Source: Promethearchaeota archaeon (lineage in GTDB: Archaea > Asgardarchaeota > Lokiarchaeia > Sigyniarchaeales > Promethearchaeaceae). From it: DNA of 64,000 nucleotides. The stretch spans positions 62,001-126,000 of the forward strand of contig JAFGBS010000027.1 of assembly GCA_016933055.1 (NCBI GenBank). The letters are read 5' to 3'. Positions 26,387-35,364 of the stretch are shown here, piece after piece; the stretch's first letter is position 1, and each line of letters opens with the position of its first letter. Position numbers and translations under genes: made by a program. The notes below the pieces were generated by a model that worked only from the letters and a program-made list of their open reading frames with translations, was not told the DNA's origin and searched no databases.

Positions 26387-27214
26387 TCATCGTGGTTCAG
26401 TAAATCTATTCCAAAGACCGGGAAAGAGTGGTACGATCATGGTTACTGTACTGATTACTGGTGCAATAATAAACATGGAGAATGCTGATTCTACATGGAA
26501 GAAGAACATTGAATAAATAGCCAACGGAAAACCTCCCGTGATTGCTAAAACTGCACCAATTAATCCAGCTACGCGAATCAATTCTTTTTTATTACTCACG
26601 AATAACCCAATCACGAATGTTCCAAAAGCCAGTGAAGCAAGCATATTGATCACTAACACTAACATAAACATTTGAGCAACGATTATGTTATTTGGATCAT
26701 AATGATTCATTAATCGGGTTGTTGAAGCAATTGCGTTTATAAAATTGAGTATGAATGCCATTCCTCCAAATAGACCTAAAAGTATTTTCTTCCATGATTC
26801 CTTCCCCATAACTCGTAGTAGAATAAAATAAAAGATCAGATTAGGTAAGAAAATTCCAAACCATGGTCCTGGAGCCAAAATTCCTGCTTCCATGATAGGA
26901 ATATTTGGCCAGAAACTAGCTTTCAAAGAAATAACGTTCCCCAAAATTGCGAAAGTATAAGCCCATTTTGTCTTTTGAAAGAAGCCAATAGCTGCTATTA
27001 TAAATAATAAACCTCCGATAAATCCAAAATTCGCAAACATGGGGAAGTAGATCGGAACTGAAACTGCACATTCTTGCCCAACATCGATCTCATGCTCAAG
27101 TATGGGTCCCATGTAAAGAAAATTCAACAAAAAATGACCCAAAACACCTCCAATTCCCATTATAAGGGATAGTAATCCCCAAAACCCTGTATTTTTTCTG
27201 TTTTCAATTTCCAA
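26387..27214 (-). CDS. Polytopic membrane protein, paralogue of 16109-16915
   Basis: The 275 residues have seven or eight helices. The core shares SFWP.IP.ME.G, FLPN and ILLGLFGGMAF with the protein at 16109-16915. A cluster of hydrophilic residues before helix two (HEIDVGQECAVSV) is unique to this copy. It converges on the end of the redox operon with 53 T/A-rich bases between. The family has no function that I recognise. Its placement on the far side of the operon from its paralogue suggests that the paralogues belong functionally to this neighbourhood. Confidence 0.7.
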   Translation of the reverse strand: MEIENRKNTGFWGLLSLIMGIGGVLGHFLLNFLYMGPILEHEIDVGQECAVSVPIYFPMFANFGFIGGLLFIIAAIGFFQKTKWAYTFAILGNVISLKASFWPNIPIMEAGILAPGPWFGIFLPNLIFYFILLRVMGKESWKKILLGLFGGMAFILNFINAIASTTRLMNHYDPNNIIVAQMFMLVLVINMLASLAFGTFVIGLFVSNKKELIRVAGLIGAVLAITGGFPLAIYSMFFFHVESAFSMFIIAPVISTVTMIVPLFPGLWNRFTEPR

Positions 27215-27475
27215 TTTAAAAACCTTTGTTCATAAATATATTATTTCTAGAATAAGGTTCGATGAGGAAATATATAAAAATATCTCTCTCTTTTTCGAAT
27301 TTGGGGTGAAATTTCATATAGATCTAACAACTATCTTTCATAGTTCGGGCTTTATCCCTAAAGGTGTCTCGAATTTTTTTCAGTTCGTTTTTGCACTACT
27401 GGTATAAGAAAAAAATCTAAATTCCCAATATATTATCAACCAGTTTTTTTAATTTTGGTAATAATACACTTTCAT

Positions 27476-28339
27476 ATGAGTATAAGAAAAGTGGGTGCAA
27501 TATTACGAAAACGCCCGACTCTGGAAGGTGCTGGTGTTCGACTCAATCGAATTTTTGGATTCAGTCAAAAAAATATTTTTGACCCCTTTTTGCTACTTGA
27601 TGATTTTTCAGGGGAAAATCCTGAAGACTACATAAAAGGCTTTCCTTGGCATCCACATAGGGGTATTGAAACTATTACATATATTATTTCGGGGAATGTA
27701 GAGCATCAAGATTCTTTAGGTAGTAAAGGCAATATACGTGACAACGAAATTCAATGGATGACTGCGGGAAGTGGGATTCTACATCAAGAAATGCCTTTAA
27801 ATGCGGGTAAACCCTTACAAGGATTCCAACTTTGGGCGAACTTACCCAAATCATATAAGATGATGGACCCTCGATACCGTGACGTTACAACAGACCAAAT
27901 TACATGTGAAAAAATATCAAAAGGAGTAACAGTGAAAGTTATTGCGGGAGAGGTTAATGGAATTCGAGGTCCTGTGCAAGATGTTGTAATAAAACCGATT
28001 TATTTCGATGTTAGTATGGAACCAAATTCCGAATTTAAATTCGAAATTCCACTAGAAAATACCGCAATCGTGTATATATTTGAGGGCAAGGCACAATTTG
28101 GAGAAGAATATAAGAAGGTAGAATCAGGGAATCTAGTTGAGTTGATTACGGGAGATTTTGTACAGATTAAAACTGGTGATACTAAAGCTCGAATGTTGTT
28201 CATCAGTGGGAAACCTATTAAAGAAACAATAGCCTGGTATGGTCCTATAGTAATGAATACACAAGAAGAACTAGAAGCGGCTTTCAAAGAATTTAGAAAT
28301 GGAACATTCGTCAAGAAAAAAGGTAAACAGGTTCTTTAA
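27476..28339 (+). CDS. Pirin family protein
   Basis: This bicupin is 287 residues from ATG 27476; the frame is also open from TTG 27455. Pirin signatures are FDPFLLLDDF, the metal ligands in FPWHPHRGIETITYIISG and VEHQDSLG, and the GSGILHQEMP element near 105. The C-terminal cupin starts after DVVIKPIYFDV. Pirins bind a metal in the N-terminal barrel; some are quercetinases and others act as redox-sensitive regulators. Substrate or partner is unknown here, and no operon partner is obvious. Confidence 0.85.
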   Translation: MSIRKVGAILRKRPTLEGAGVRLNRIFGFSQKNIFDPFLLLDDFSGENPEDYIKGFPWHPHRGIETITYIISGNVEHQDSLGSKGNIRDNEIQWMTAGSGILHQEMPLNAGKPLQGFQLWANLPKSYKMMDPRYRDVTTDQITCEKISKGVTVKVIAGEVNGIRGPVQDVVIKPIYFDVSMEPNSEFKFEIPLENTAIVYIFEGKAQFGEEYKKVESGNLVELITGDFVQIKTGDTKARMLFISGKPIKETIAWYGPIVMNTQEELEAAFKEFRNGTFVKKKGKQVL

Positions 28340-28759
28340 ACCAAACAAGATGACTATGAAATTATTCAAAAAAACCCGTCATAAATCAAAATCTCGACCT
28401 TTTCCCTTCCTACTATCTCCAACAGAGAAAAATATCCAATCATCCAGAAACCAGAAAAAAAACTCTCGCAAATAAGCAAAATTGATAAAAATTGCACCAA
28501 ATATTAGTTGGATAGGAGTAAATAAGGACATATCGGTTGGAGTTCTGATATTTACATTCAATTAAACCACAAGCGATGTATTCATACTTAAACCTTACAT
28601 TCCCCGTATGAAATCGAGTGAAATAAAGCCTTTCATATGATTATGATATACTCCATAACAGTCTATCAAGTTTTACTCCAATATTCTAATAGATATTTAG
28701 ATAATATACACATAACCAAAAAGTCCATAAAATGCCCCTTTCTATAGTTATTTATCAGT
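28340..28759. other. Non-coding gap, 420 bases
   Basis: A 60-codon reverse frame at 28379-28561 has one hydrophobic stretch but no ribosome site and an odd composition, so I do not call it. A/T-rich sequence near 28686-28710 (ATATACAC) may hold the promoter of the next gene. Nothing else is seen. Confidence 0.4.
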
Positions 28760-29308
28760 ATGAGCTCCAATCCCGAATTTCATCTAGCGACTAAAAATCA
28801 ATTACAACATATTAAAGATGGACTCAATAAAATTTCCCCCCAAATTTGGTCATGTTTAGGTGATGAATCAATCAATATTTATGTCCGATACAATAAATTT
28901 GCGGAAATATATTTAGTTCCCACTCAAATGGAACGTAAATTACGCCTAATCCGAGATTTAAAGTGTATCAAGCATACGGGATTATATTTTGGATTTTTAA
29001 AGGGGATTGAATTTCTCTTAAGTCTTGAAGGTGCGGAATTTATTCTAAATACATGCAAGAAAAAGAAAAATATCCCAATAGCTGTCATTACTGTGTCCGA
29101 AGATGCTTCAAAATCATTTCTTTATGGAAATTCACTGAAACCTGAGCAATTTATTCATAGTCCCAACTCTTTAAATCGAAAAGATGTATTTTTCGTTTTT
29201 AATCCTCATAATCGATTTATCGGTATCGGATATATTTATAAACGACAAGATCAAACAGAACTGAGAAATTTAGTAGACTATGGATATTATATAAGGAGGG
29301 GATTTTGA
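28760..29308 (+). CDS. Nip7-like PUA-domain protein
   Basis: The 182 residues have a pre-PUA half and a C-terminal PUA domain (about 95-180; VFFVFNPHNRFIGIGYI is the usual PUA core followed by YGYYIRRGF). The layout matches Nip7/PUA-PaaI-like archaeal proteins that bind pre-rRNA during ribosome assembly. The next gene starts immediately after its stop and encodes an RNA cytosine-C5 methyltransferase, so the two probably act on the same RNA. Assignment to Nip7 itself rather than a relative is moderate. Confidence 0.65.
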   Translation: MSSNPEFHLATKNQLQHIKDGLNKISPQIWSCLGDESINIYVRYNKFAEIYLVPTQMERKLRLIRDLKCIKHTGLYFGFLKGIEFLLSLEGAEFILNTCKKKKNIPIAVITVSEDASKSFLYGNSLKPEQFIHSPNSLNRKDVFFVFNPHNRFIGIGYIYKRQDQTELRNLVDYGYYIRRGF

Positions 29309-30496
29309 GTGGAATTTCAATTTAAGGTGTTTGATCCTAGTATTTCAAATACCGCTGATAAAATAGCCACTCACTTTGGATATCGCCCATATATGGTTGA
29401 ACGTTATATTTCCATGTTTGGAATAGACGAAACGCGCGAGTATCTTTTAGCAAATGAGGAATTATCCCCTTTTACTATCAGAGTAAATACCCTCAAAACT
29501 GAGCCCAATTCATTAATCGCATCATTAAAGTCAAAGGGATATACCTTTTCTCAAAATAATATAATTCCAAATGCTTATTCTATTGATTTAAATGAAGAAA
29601 TGATGTCTTTAATCCCGGATGAGTCTCATAATTCAAATGAACACGTATCTTCCCCTCAAGGATATGAGCGCGATACCAAAACACTTAAGCAGTTGGATTG
29701 GGGGCGCCCCTCTTATTTAGATGATGATTATGAAGGAAATTTAGAAAAGAAGCAAAGAAAAAAAAGTTTTAATCATTTACGGGGAAAACACACTGCTACG
29801 CTTGGTTCTACACATGAATATCTGATGGGGGAATACTATATACAAGATCTTGCTTCTATGTTTCCTGCTTTTTATCTCAATCCCCAGAAAACCGATTTTG
29901 TTATTGATATGTGTGCAGCACCTGGAGGAAAAACCACATATCTTGCCCAATTAATGAGTAATCAAGGGAATATATTCGCTCTGGAGAAAGATAAGAAGCG
30001 TATAAAACCATTAATATATAATATCAGGAGATGCGGAGTTTTGAATACAACTGTGCTTAATATTGATGCAACCTCCACTCATAAAAAATCATTTAGTCCT
30101 GATAAAATCTTATTAGATGCACCTTGTACAGGAGAAGGTCTTATTCGGGATGATCCGACAAGAAAAACGAGTAAATCGATTACAGATATCACTGGAATGA
30201 TGAGAAAACAATTTTCATTACTCCAGTCTGCAATCAAGTCGATTAAACCAGGTGGTGTGATAATGTATTCTACTTGTTCCATTGCACCAGAAGAAAATGA
30301 GTTCGTTATTCAGAAAGCACTTAATTCTTTTACTGATATGGAAATACTCTCGCTCAACGATGAATGGGGATTACCGGGTTATATCAATGTATTTAATTTG
30401 GATCTCTCCGAAGAATTATTAAAAGCACGTCGCTTATTTCCCCATATCCATAATACAATAGGATTCTTTTACTGCTTATTGCGGAAAAGGAAATGA
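29309..30496 (+). CDS. RNA (cytosine-C5)-methyltransferase, NSUN/RsmB family
   Basis: This 395-residue enzyme of the Nop2/Sun family starts at GTG directly after the previous TGA, with GGAGGGG upstream. The SAM-binding motif is DMCAAPGGKTTYL; the two catalytic cysteines lie in DAPCTGEG (motif IV) and YSTCSIAPEENE (motif VI). An N-terminal extension before residue 190 contains the usual FTIRVNTLK segment and an unusual charged, Ser-rich insertion (about 105-160) that is not part of the fold. It should place m5C in rRNA or tRNA. Coupling with a PUA gene points to rRNA. Confidence 0.9.
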   Translation: MEFQFKVFDPSISNTADKIATHFGYRPYMVERYISMFGIDETREYLLANEELSPFTIRVNTLKTEPNSLIASLKSKGYTFSQNNIIPNAYSIDLNEEMMSLIPDESHNSNEHVSSPQGYERDTKTLKQLDWGRPSYLDDDYEGNLEKKQRKKSFNHLRGKHTATLGSTHEYLMGEYYIQDLASMFPAFYLNPQKTDFVIDMCAAPGGKTTYLAQLMSNQGNIFALEKDKKRIKPLIYNIRRCGVLNTTVLNIDATSTHKKSFSPDKILLDAPCTGEGLIRDDPTRKTSKSITDITGMMRKQFSLLQSAIKSIKPGGVIMYSTCSIAPEENEFVIQKALNSFTDMEILSLNDEWGLPGYINVFNLDLSEELLKARRLFPHIHNTIGFFYCLLRKRK

Positions 30497-30500
30497 TAAC

Positions 30501-31130
30501 ATGTTAGAAGTTGAAGTTAAATTCAAATTACAGAATAAAGAAGTATTCGAGGAGAATTTGAAACAGTTAGGTGCAAATTATGTCGTGGACATCATACACA
30601 AGGATACCTATTATAATCTTCCCAAGGGAATGCGAAATTTCGCAAAAACCGATGAAGCATTGCGTTTACGCCGAATTGAAGAATATGATGTGCGGGAAAC
30701 GGAAACCGTAGCCCATAAAATTTCATCAGATCTTACATATAAGGGTCCTAAAATTGATACGGAAACAAAAACCCGAAAAGAACTGATAACAACAGTCGGG
30801 AATCCCGACGAATTAGATAGTATTATTAAATCCTTAGGTTTTCGAACTGTCCTTACTCTTGCTAAATATCGCCGATTGTATACATTAGATGTGGAAGGGC
30901 ATCATATCGAAATGCTTATTGATAAGATCGAACATTTAGATGGATATTACGCCGAATGTGAAATAATGGCTTCTTCGGATAAAGAAATGGAAGAAAGTAA
31001 GGTAATCATATTTGACATCCTCGAAAAACTTGGATATTATAAAACAGACTCAATTCTTGCTTCTTACTTAGAGTTAGTAATCAAAAAACTCATTGAAAAT
31101 GGCGAAATTTCAGAAGAAGAGTTCGCCTAG
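30501..31130 (+). CDS. CYTH domain protein (class IV cyclase / triphosphatase-like)
   Basis: The 209 residues form one triphosphate-tunnel (CYTH) domain. It has the N-terminal EVEVKFKL (ExExK), RLRRIE near 57-62, TYKGPK, and alternating acidic strands HIEMLIDKIEHLDGYYAECEIM. Archaeal members are called CyaB-like adenylate cyclases, but several hydrolyse triphosphates such as thiamine triphosphate or tripolyphosphate. It follows the methyltransferase gene by four bases and ends over the tail of the convergent hypC. Confidence 0.88.
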   Translation: MLEVEVKFKLQNKEVFEENLKQLGANYVVDIIHKDTYYNLPKGMRNFAKTDEALRLRRIEEYDVRETETVAHKISSDLTYKGPKIDTETKTRKELITTVGNPDELDSIIKSLGFRTVLTLAKYRRLYTLDVEGHHIEMLIDKIEHLDGYYAECEIMASSDKEMEESKVIIFDILEKLGYYKTDSILASYLELVIKKLIENGEISEEEFA

Positions 31131-31372
31131 AAAAAATTAGTTTGATCAAAATTCTCTTCACTTTCTATCATTTCTTGCCAAAGAGAAATTGATTTTAATG
31201 CTTCTTCTTCATTTACCATCTCAATTGCATATCCTGCATGTACAACCACATAAGATCCTATTTCTATATTGGGACACAAGCCAATTACAACATCTCTTTG
31301 AACTCCATTGAAATCGACTATTGCAGTGGGACCATTGATTTCCATTACTTTACCAGGAATTGCAAGACACAT
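31127..31372 (-). CDS. hypC: HypC/HupF hydrogenase maturation chaperone
   Basis: The 81 residues begin MCLAIPGKV, with the essential Cys at position 2, and continue as a small OB-like barrel with GVQRDVVIGL and VVVHAGYAIEMVNEEEA, the normal HypC pattern. The frame is open upstream, but this Met is the family start. HypC carries the Fe(CN)2CO moiety with HypD to the large subunit of [NiFe] hydrogenase. No other hyp or hydrogenase gene is in the window, so it is an orphan locus. It implies that the organism makes a [NiFe] hydrogenase elsewhere. Confidence 0.92.
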   Translation of the reverse strand: MCLAIPGKVMEINGPTAIVDFNGVQRDVVIGLCPNIEIGSYVVVHAGYAIEMVNEEEALKSISLWQEMIESEENFDQTNFF

Positions 31373-31410
31373 CTTATATGAAAGATTTAATACCCACAAA
31401 AAAATCTTCT

Positions 31411-31420
31411 TATTTATAAT
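31411..31420. promoter_or_regulatory. Shared TATA region of hypC and phosphoesterase
   Basis: TATTTATAAT reads as a TATA-like element on both strands. On the plus strand its spacing places the transcription start about at the ATG of the phosphoesterase (31440), giving a leaderless mRNA. On the minus strand it lies about 40 bases before the hypC start. Confidence 0.5.
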
Positions 31421-31439
31421 TAGAGAAATGTGTACAAAC

Positions 31440-32156
31440 ATGAACTTTTTACTTCTGACAGACATAGAGGGATATACACCCGAGATTCATGAAAAATACT
31501 TTCAAGATTTAGTGTTTGTCGTTATCGCTGGGGATATTGCGATTGGGGCAAAAAACCTAAGTCGGAATGCAAAATTTTACCAGAGGATTCGAGTCCAAAT
31601 TCCAGTTCACATTCCCGTATATTATATCCCCGGGAATCGAGAATACGAAAATGTTGCAAGTGAATTCGAGGGAATTCCGGAAAATTTCATTCCAATTCAT
31701 AATCGCTATGTAACTCATAATTTATCAAAAGGATCCAAAGTGCATTTAATTGGTTATGGAGGCGCTCTTCCCGGATTTTTTAACAATTTTGTTAAAACTG
31801 AAGAAGAATTTGAGCAGGCATTAGATATTCTCTTTCAAGAACTCAAAACAACACAACTTGATCAAGATATTGTGGTTTTAGTAGTTCATAATCCTCCTTT
31901 TAGTAATTCGCTGGACGTTACATTTAGAGGAGAACATATCGGTAGCTACTCAATACGGAATATCATTGAGAAATATAAACCAGATTACTGTGTTTGTGGT
32001 CATGTACATGAAAGTCAGAGTATAGAAGAAATAGGAACAACAAAATGCGTCAATCCAGGAGCTAGTAAAAATGGAAATGCAGCTATTTTGAGTTTAGATT
32101 CAGATTTTTCAATTGAATTAATTACAATCAATGCCCATAGGTTGAAATCCAAATGA
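31440..32156 (+). CDS. Calcineurin-like metallophosphoesterase
   Basis: This 238-residue phosphoesterase has the metal motifs in order: TDIEGY, AGDIAIGAKN, PGNREY, VVHNPPF and CGHVHES. The usual first motif DxH is DIE here, so one metal ligand is altered. I start at ATG 31440, where a TATA box predicts a leaderless transcript; ATG 31428 is also possible. It is the first of a chain of overlapping genes (ATGA junctions) with the HD hydrolase and the sulfatase. The substrate is unknown; relatives cleave phosphodiesters or nucleotides. Confidence 0.85.
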   Translation: MNFLLLTDIEGYTPEIHEKYFQDLVFVVIAGDIAIGAKNLSRNAKFYQRIRVQIPVHIPVYYIPGNREYENVASEFEGIPENFIPIHNRYVTHNLSKGSKVHLIGYGGALPGFFNNFVKTEEEFEQALDILFQELKTTQLDQDIVVLVVHNPPFSNSLDVTFRGEHIGSYSIRNIIEKYKPDYCVCGHVHESQSIEEIGTTKCVNPGASKNGNAAILSLDSDFSIELITINAHRLKSK

Positions 32157-32833
32157 AAGACCGAAATTCATTGAAAGAATTACTTGACAACATTTTGGAT
32201 TCTCAGAATAATCTTCAAAGTTATCAAATAGTTCTCTTGAAGAAAGCTGGAGAATTTTCGATTGAGAAAATGAATCCATCCGATGTTCACGGATTTCGAC
32301 ATGTTTTACGAGTAATGCACTTATGTTTAAAAATTCAAAAAGAAGAAGGAAGTAATATATTTATTCTCCTCTTATCGACATTATTGCATGATATTGGGAG
32401 AGATTATGCAAAACAGAATCAAAATCATGCAGAATTATCCGTGGAATTGGCACAAACGTTCTTTTCAGAATGCATTAATGTACTCTCTCAACGTGATATA
32501 AACCATATAGTGGAATGTATGCGTGCACACAGTTTCTCAACTGGAGTGAAGGCTAAATCATTAGAGGCAAAAATTCTCTCCGATGCTGATAAAATTGATG
32601 CTCTCGGAGCTGTTGGCATATATCGGGCTGCATGTTTTCAACATGAGAACGGAACTGGTTTGTTTGCAATGCACCAACATTTTTATGATAAACTTTTAGA
32701 TCTTCCGTCAAAAATGTATACACAAACCGGTCAAAAACTTGCTAATGAACGGATAGATTTGATGAACACTTATATTAGTTCTTTAACTAACGAAATAGGA
32801 ATTTCCTTACAAAATACGGATGATTTACGATGA
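32153..32833 (+). CDS. HD-domain phosphohydrolase
   Basis: The 226 residues contain an HD domain with HGFRHVLRVMHL, LLHDIGRDY (the HD pair), a distal MRAHSF and the SDADKIDALGAVGIYR motif, the full set of metal ligands. The arrangement matches small YedJ/YpgQ-type HD hydrolases that act on nucleotides or phosphodiesters. Start and stop codons overlap neighbouring genes (ATGA), so it is translationally coupled to the phosphoesterase and the sulfatase. No specific substrate is evident. Confidence 0.88.
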   Translation: MKDRNSLKELLDNILDSQNNLQSYQIVLLKKAGEFSIEKMNPSDVHGFRHVLRVMHLCLKIQKEEGSNIFILLLSTLLHDIGRDYAKQNQNHAELSVELAQTFFSECINVLSQRDINHIVECMRAHSFSTGVKAKSLEAKILSDADKIDALGAVGIYRAACFQHENGTGLFAMHQHFYDKLLDLPSKMYTQTGQKLANERIDLMNTYISSLTNEIGISLQNTDDLR

Positions 32834-34629
32834 GGTCAGAAAAACCGAATATATTATTAATTACCACTGATCAACAGCACTATAGCACTCTTGGAAAATT
32901 TAATTCTGCGATAAAAACCCCGCATCTAGACGCTCTGGCGGATGAGGGAATCATCTTTACAAATGCTTATTGCTGTGACCAAACATGTACACCATCAAGA
33001 GCTTCCATTTTAACAGGTAAATATCCTTCCGAGCATGGTGCATGGTCGTTAGGGACGCGATTAAACACCGAGGATAATATTCTTTTAACGGACTGCTTAA
33101 AACAAGCGGGATACAGAACAGTCCTTATTGGAAAATCCCATTTTGAGCCACTTCGTAAAACCGATAAATATCCTTCAATTGAAACCACCCAAAATCTTAG
33201 TAATCTTGATTTTTGGCGTGATTTTCACGGTCCTTATTACGGTTTTGAGTACGTAGAGATGACTAGAGGTCACGGAAATACTTCCGAAGTTGGAGAGCAT
33301 TATGCTGTATGGTTGGAGGAACGTTTATCCCATTGGCGAGATTATTTTTTAAGACCTACTGGTAATTTGCCTCATCCCCCATTGTTCGTTGGTGAAATTC
33401 TTCCACAAAAATGGAATTTACCTGAAAAATATCACCATTCCCGTTGGATAGAAGAACGTTCAATTGCTATGCTTAACCAATTCAAAGAAAATGATGAAAA
33501 CAACCCTTTCTTCATGTGGATCAGTTTCGCGGATCCTCATTATCCCCATGTGTGCCCTGAGCCCTGGTCTAATTTGCATGATCCGAATACTATTTCCGTT
33601 CCCAAGAAGAAACTAGGGGAACATCGAAATTCCAATCCCATCTTAAAGGTTACCCAGAAATCTTTTGCAAAATTTATTCTAAAAATTACCACACGACTTC
33701 AATCGTTCATATGGAAAATAAAATTGAAAATTAACAAGAAAACTAGTAAAAAGGGGGAGGCAGTGGATTTTTCAAATTTCGAAGGAATCTTTCGAAAACT
33801 CAAAGGGTTTCGCAAAATCTCTTCCTTTATTGATTATTACTCAGATTTTGTGGATAATGAGCAAAAACCATTCTTTATACATGGATTACATCCACATGTG
33901 CAATTTAGGAATCAAAAAGCTAAATCCTTAGCTATGATGTACGGTAAAATATCCTTAATTGACAATTGCATTGGTAACATAATGGCTACGTTAGTAGAGA
34001 ATGAACAAAGTAATGACACTATTATAATCTTCACTACCGATCATGGCGATCAAATTGGAGAGCATGGATTATATTACAAAGGACCTTTTCCGTATCAAGC
34101 GGGTATGAAAGTTCCTTTTATTGTAAGGATCCCTGGAACTAGAAAACCATCTGAACATTCTCATGCATACATTTCTCTTGCGGATATTGCGCCTAGTATA
34201 TTAAAATTAGTTGGACTTGAAATTCCCGAACAAATGACCGGTATAGACCAAAGTGAAGTATTTACAGGAAATCAAAAATCAGTTCGAGATCATATTATAT
34301 GCGAATTTAGGGAAACTCCCATTAAAATTTTCATGGCTACTTTTATTATGGATCACTTCAAGATTGTATTTTATTATAAGAGGAATTTTGGAGAACTGTT
34401 TGATTTAAAAAAGGATCCAGAAGAATATCATAATCTGTGGGATGATCACCGATATAAAAAATTAAAAAAACGATTAATGCTGGATTATGTCTACAAACGG
34501 GTAAAATCCGAGCAATTAGAAGATTATAAGAAAATTTGGAAAGATTTTACTATTGATCAATTATATCCCGTGGTTTGGGAATATATGCTGGGAAAACCGG
34601 ACATAATGCCTCGAATTGCAGATGCTTAG
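32830..34629 (+). CDS. Type I sulfatase (formylglycine-dependent family)
   Basis: This 599-residue enzyme of the alkaline phosphatase/sulfatase superfamily has the nucleophile motif CTPSR (C53, P55, R57). That is the C-x-P-x-R signature whose Cys becomes formylglycine. Metal-site residues are visible in TTDQQ and TTDHGDQIGEHG. A basic insertion (about 270-330) is unusual. The lack of a signal peptide suggests a cytosolic location. Members act on sulfate or phosphate esters or as choline-type sulfatases. A formylglycine-generating enzyme is not in the window. It overlaps the HD gene and precedes the PlsC-like gene by 21 bases. Confidence 0.85.
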   Translation: MRSEKPNILLITTDQQHYSTLGKFNSAIKTPHLDALADEGIIFTNAYCCDQTCTPSRASILTGKYPSEHGAWSLGTRLNTEDNILLTDCLKQAGYRTVLIGKSHFEPLRKTDKYPSIETTQNLSNLDFWRDFHGPYYGFEYVEMTRGHGNTSEVGEHYAVWLEERLSHWRDYFLRPTGNLPHPPLFVGEILPQKWNLPEKYHHSRWIEERSIAMLNQFKENDENNPFFMWISFADPHYPHVCPEPWSNLHDPNTISVPKKKLGEHRNSNPILKVTQKSFAKFILKITTRLQSFIWKIKLKINKKTSKKGEAVDFSNFEGIFRKLKGFRKISSFIDYYSDFVDNEQKPFFIHGLHPHVQFRNQKAKSLAMMYGKISLIDNCIGNIMATLVENEQSNDTIIIFTTDHGDQIGEHGLYYKGPFPYQAGMKVPFIVRIPGTRKPSEHSHAYISLADIAPSILKLVGLEIPEQMTGIDQSEVFTGNQKSVRDHIICEFRETPIKIFMATFIMDHFKIVFYYKRNFGELFDLKKDPEEYHNLWDDHRYKKLKKRLMLDYVYKRVKSEQLEDYKKIWKDFTIDQLYPVVWEYMLGKPDIMPRIADA

Positions 34630-34650
34630 AAAGTTAAATAGGGATCAAAG

Positions 34651-35358
34651 ATGCACATTCGCACTTTTTTACGGAAGATCATACCATGGTGGGCTCGATA
34701 TTATCATCGGTTAAAAATTAAGGGAATTGAAAACCTGCCAACAAAAGGGAGTGCAATTATTACCCCAAATCACAGTGGAAGTTTTGATTATGATAATTTT
34801 GTGACTATGTCCGCATTAGAGCAATTTACAACTCAAGACCTCACTCGAAAGCGAATTTGGTTGTGCTATCATGATAAGTGGGTATATTTTTCAGGTTGGG
34901 GTGATTTGGTTCAATTATTTAGTCCAATTCCGATAAATTTGGATGGTAAGGGAATTCCCTGGAGATTAACAGATTTCATTGTCAAGAAGGGAGAATTGAT
35001 AGCAATTATGCCAGAGGGGCATAGTGCTTGCATTTGGGAAGGTTATAAGCTATGGAAATTCTATCCTGGAGTAATTCGATTACATTTAAGGTACAAAATT
35101 CCGATTATTCCGACAGCCATGATAGGATTTGTATATGCCGCTCCAATCACATCTTCGTTATACATACCCCAGAAGATGCCCCCATGGACAAAAGAAGTTA
35201 TGATACCTCCAGTTTTACCGATTAGACTAAAAATTGTCTATGGAAAACAGATTGAATTCGCCGAGTATTACGAGAAGGAGGTTTCAAAGCAGAAAATGTA
35301 TGAATTGGCTGGGCAAGTCAGGAAAGAAGTGAAGAAATTGATTCAGAATAATCTGTAA
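34651..35358 (+). CDS. PlsC-like lysophosphatidate acyltransferase family protein
   Basis: The 235 residues carry the glycerolipid acyltransferase motifs: HSGSFD (HX4D; H41, D46) in TPNHSGSFDYD, and MPEGHSACIWEG (block III, near 120-130). A short basic-aromatic N-terminus may touch the membrane. In bacteria and eukaryotes this family adds an acyl chain to lysophosphatidic acid. Archaeal membrane lipids are isoprenoid ethers, so an enzyme using acyl-CoA in this lineage is notable. It could instead acylate another acceptor. It is the last gene of the phosphoesterase-HD-sulfatase run. Confidence 0.82.
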   Translation: MHIRTFLRKIIPWWARYYHRLKIKGIENLPTKGSAIITPNHSGSFDYDNFVTMSALEQFTTQDLTRKRIWLCYHDKWVYFSGWGDLVQLFSPIPINLDGKGIPWRLTDFIVKKGELIAIMPEGHSACIWEGYKLWKFYPGVIRLHLRYKIPIIPTAMIGFVYAAPITSSLYIPQKMPPWTKEVMIPPVLPIRLKIVYGKQIEFAEYYEKEVSKQKMYELAGQVRKEVKKLIQNNL

Positions 35359-35364
35359 AAATAC

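Noticed and set aside
28379..28561. 60-codon reverse frame with one hydrophobic stretch
   Set aside because: No ribosome site or family features and composition unlike the neighbours; it could be a small membrane protein but the evidence is too weak.
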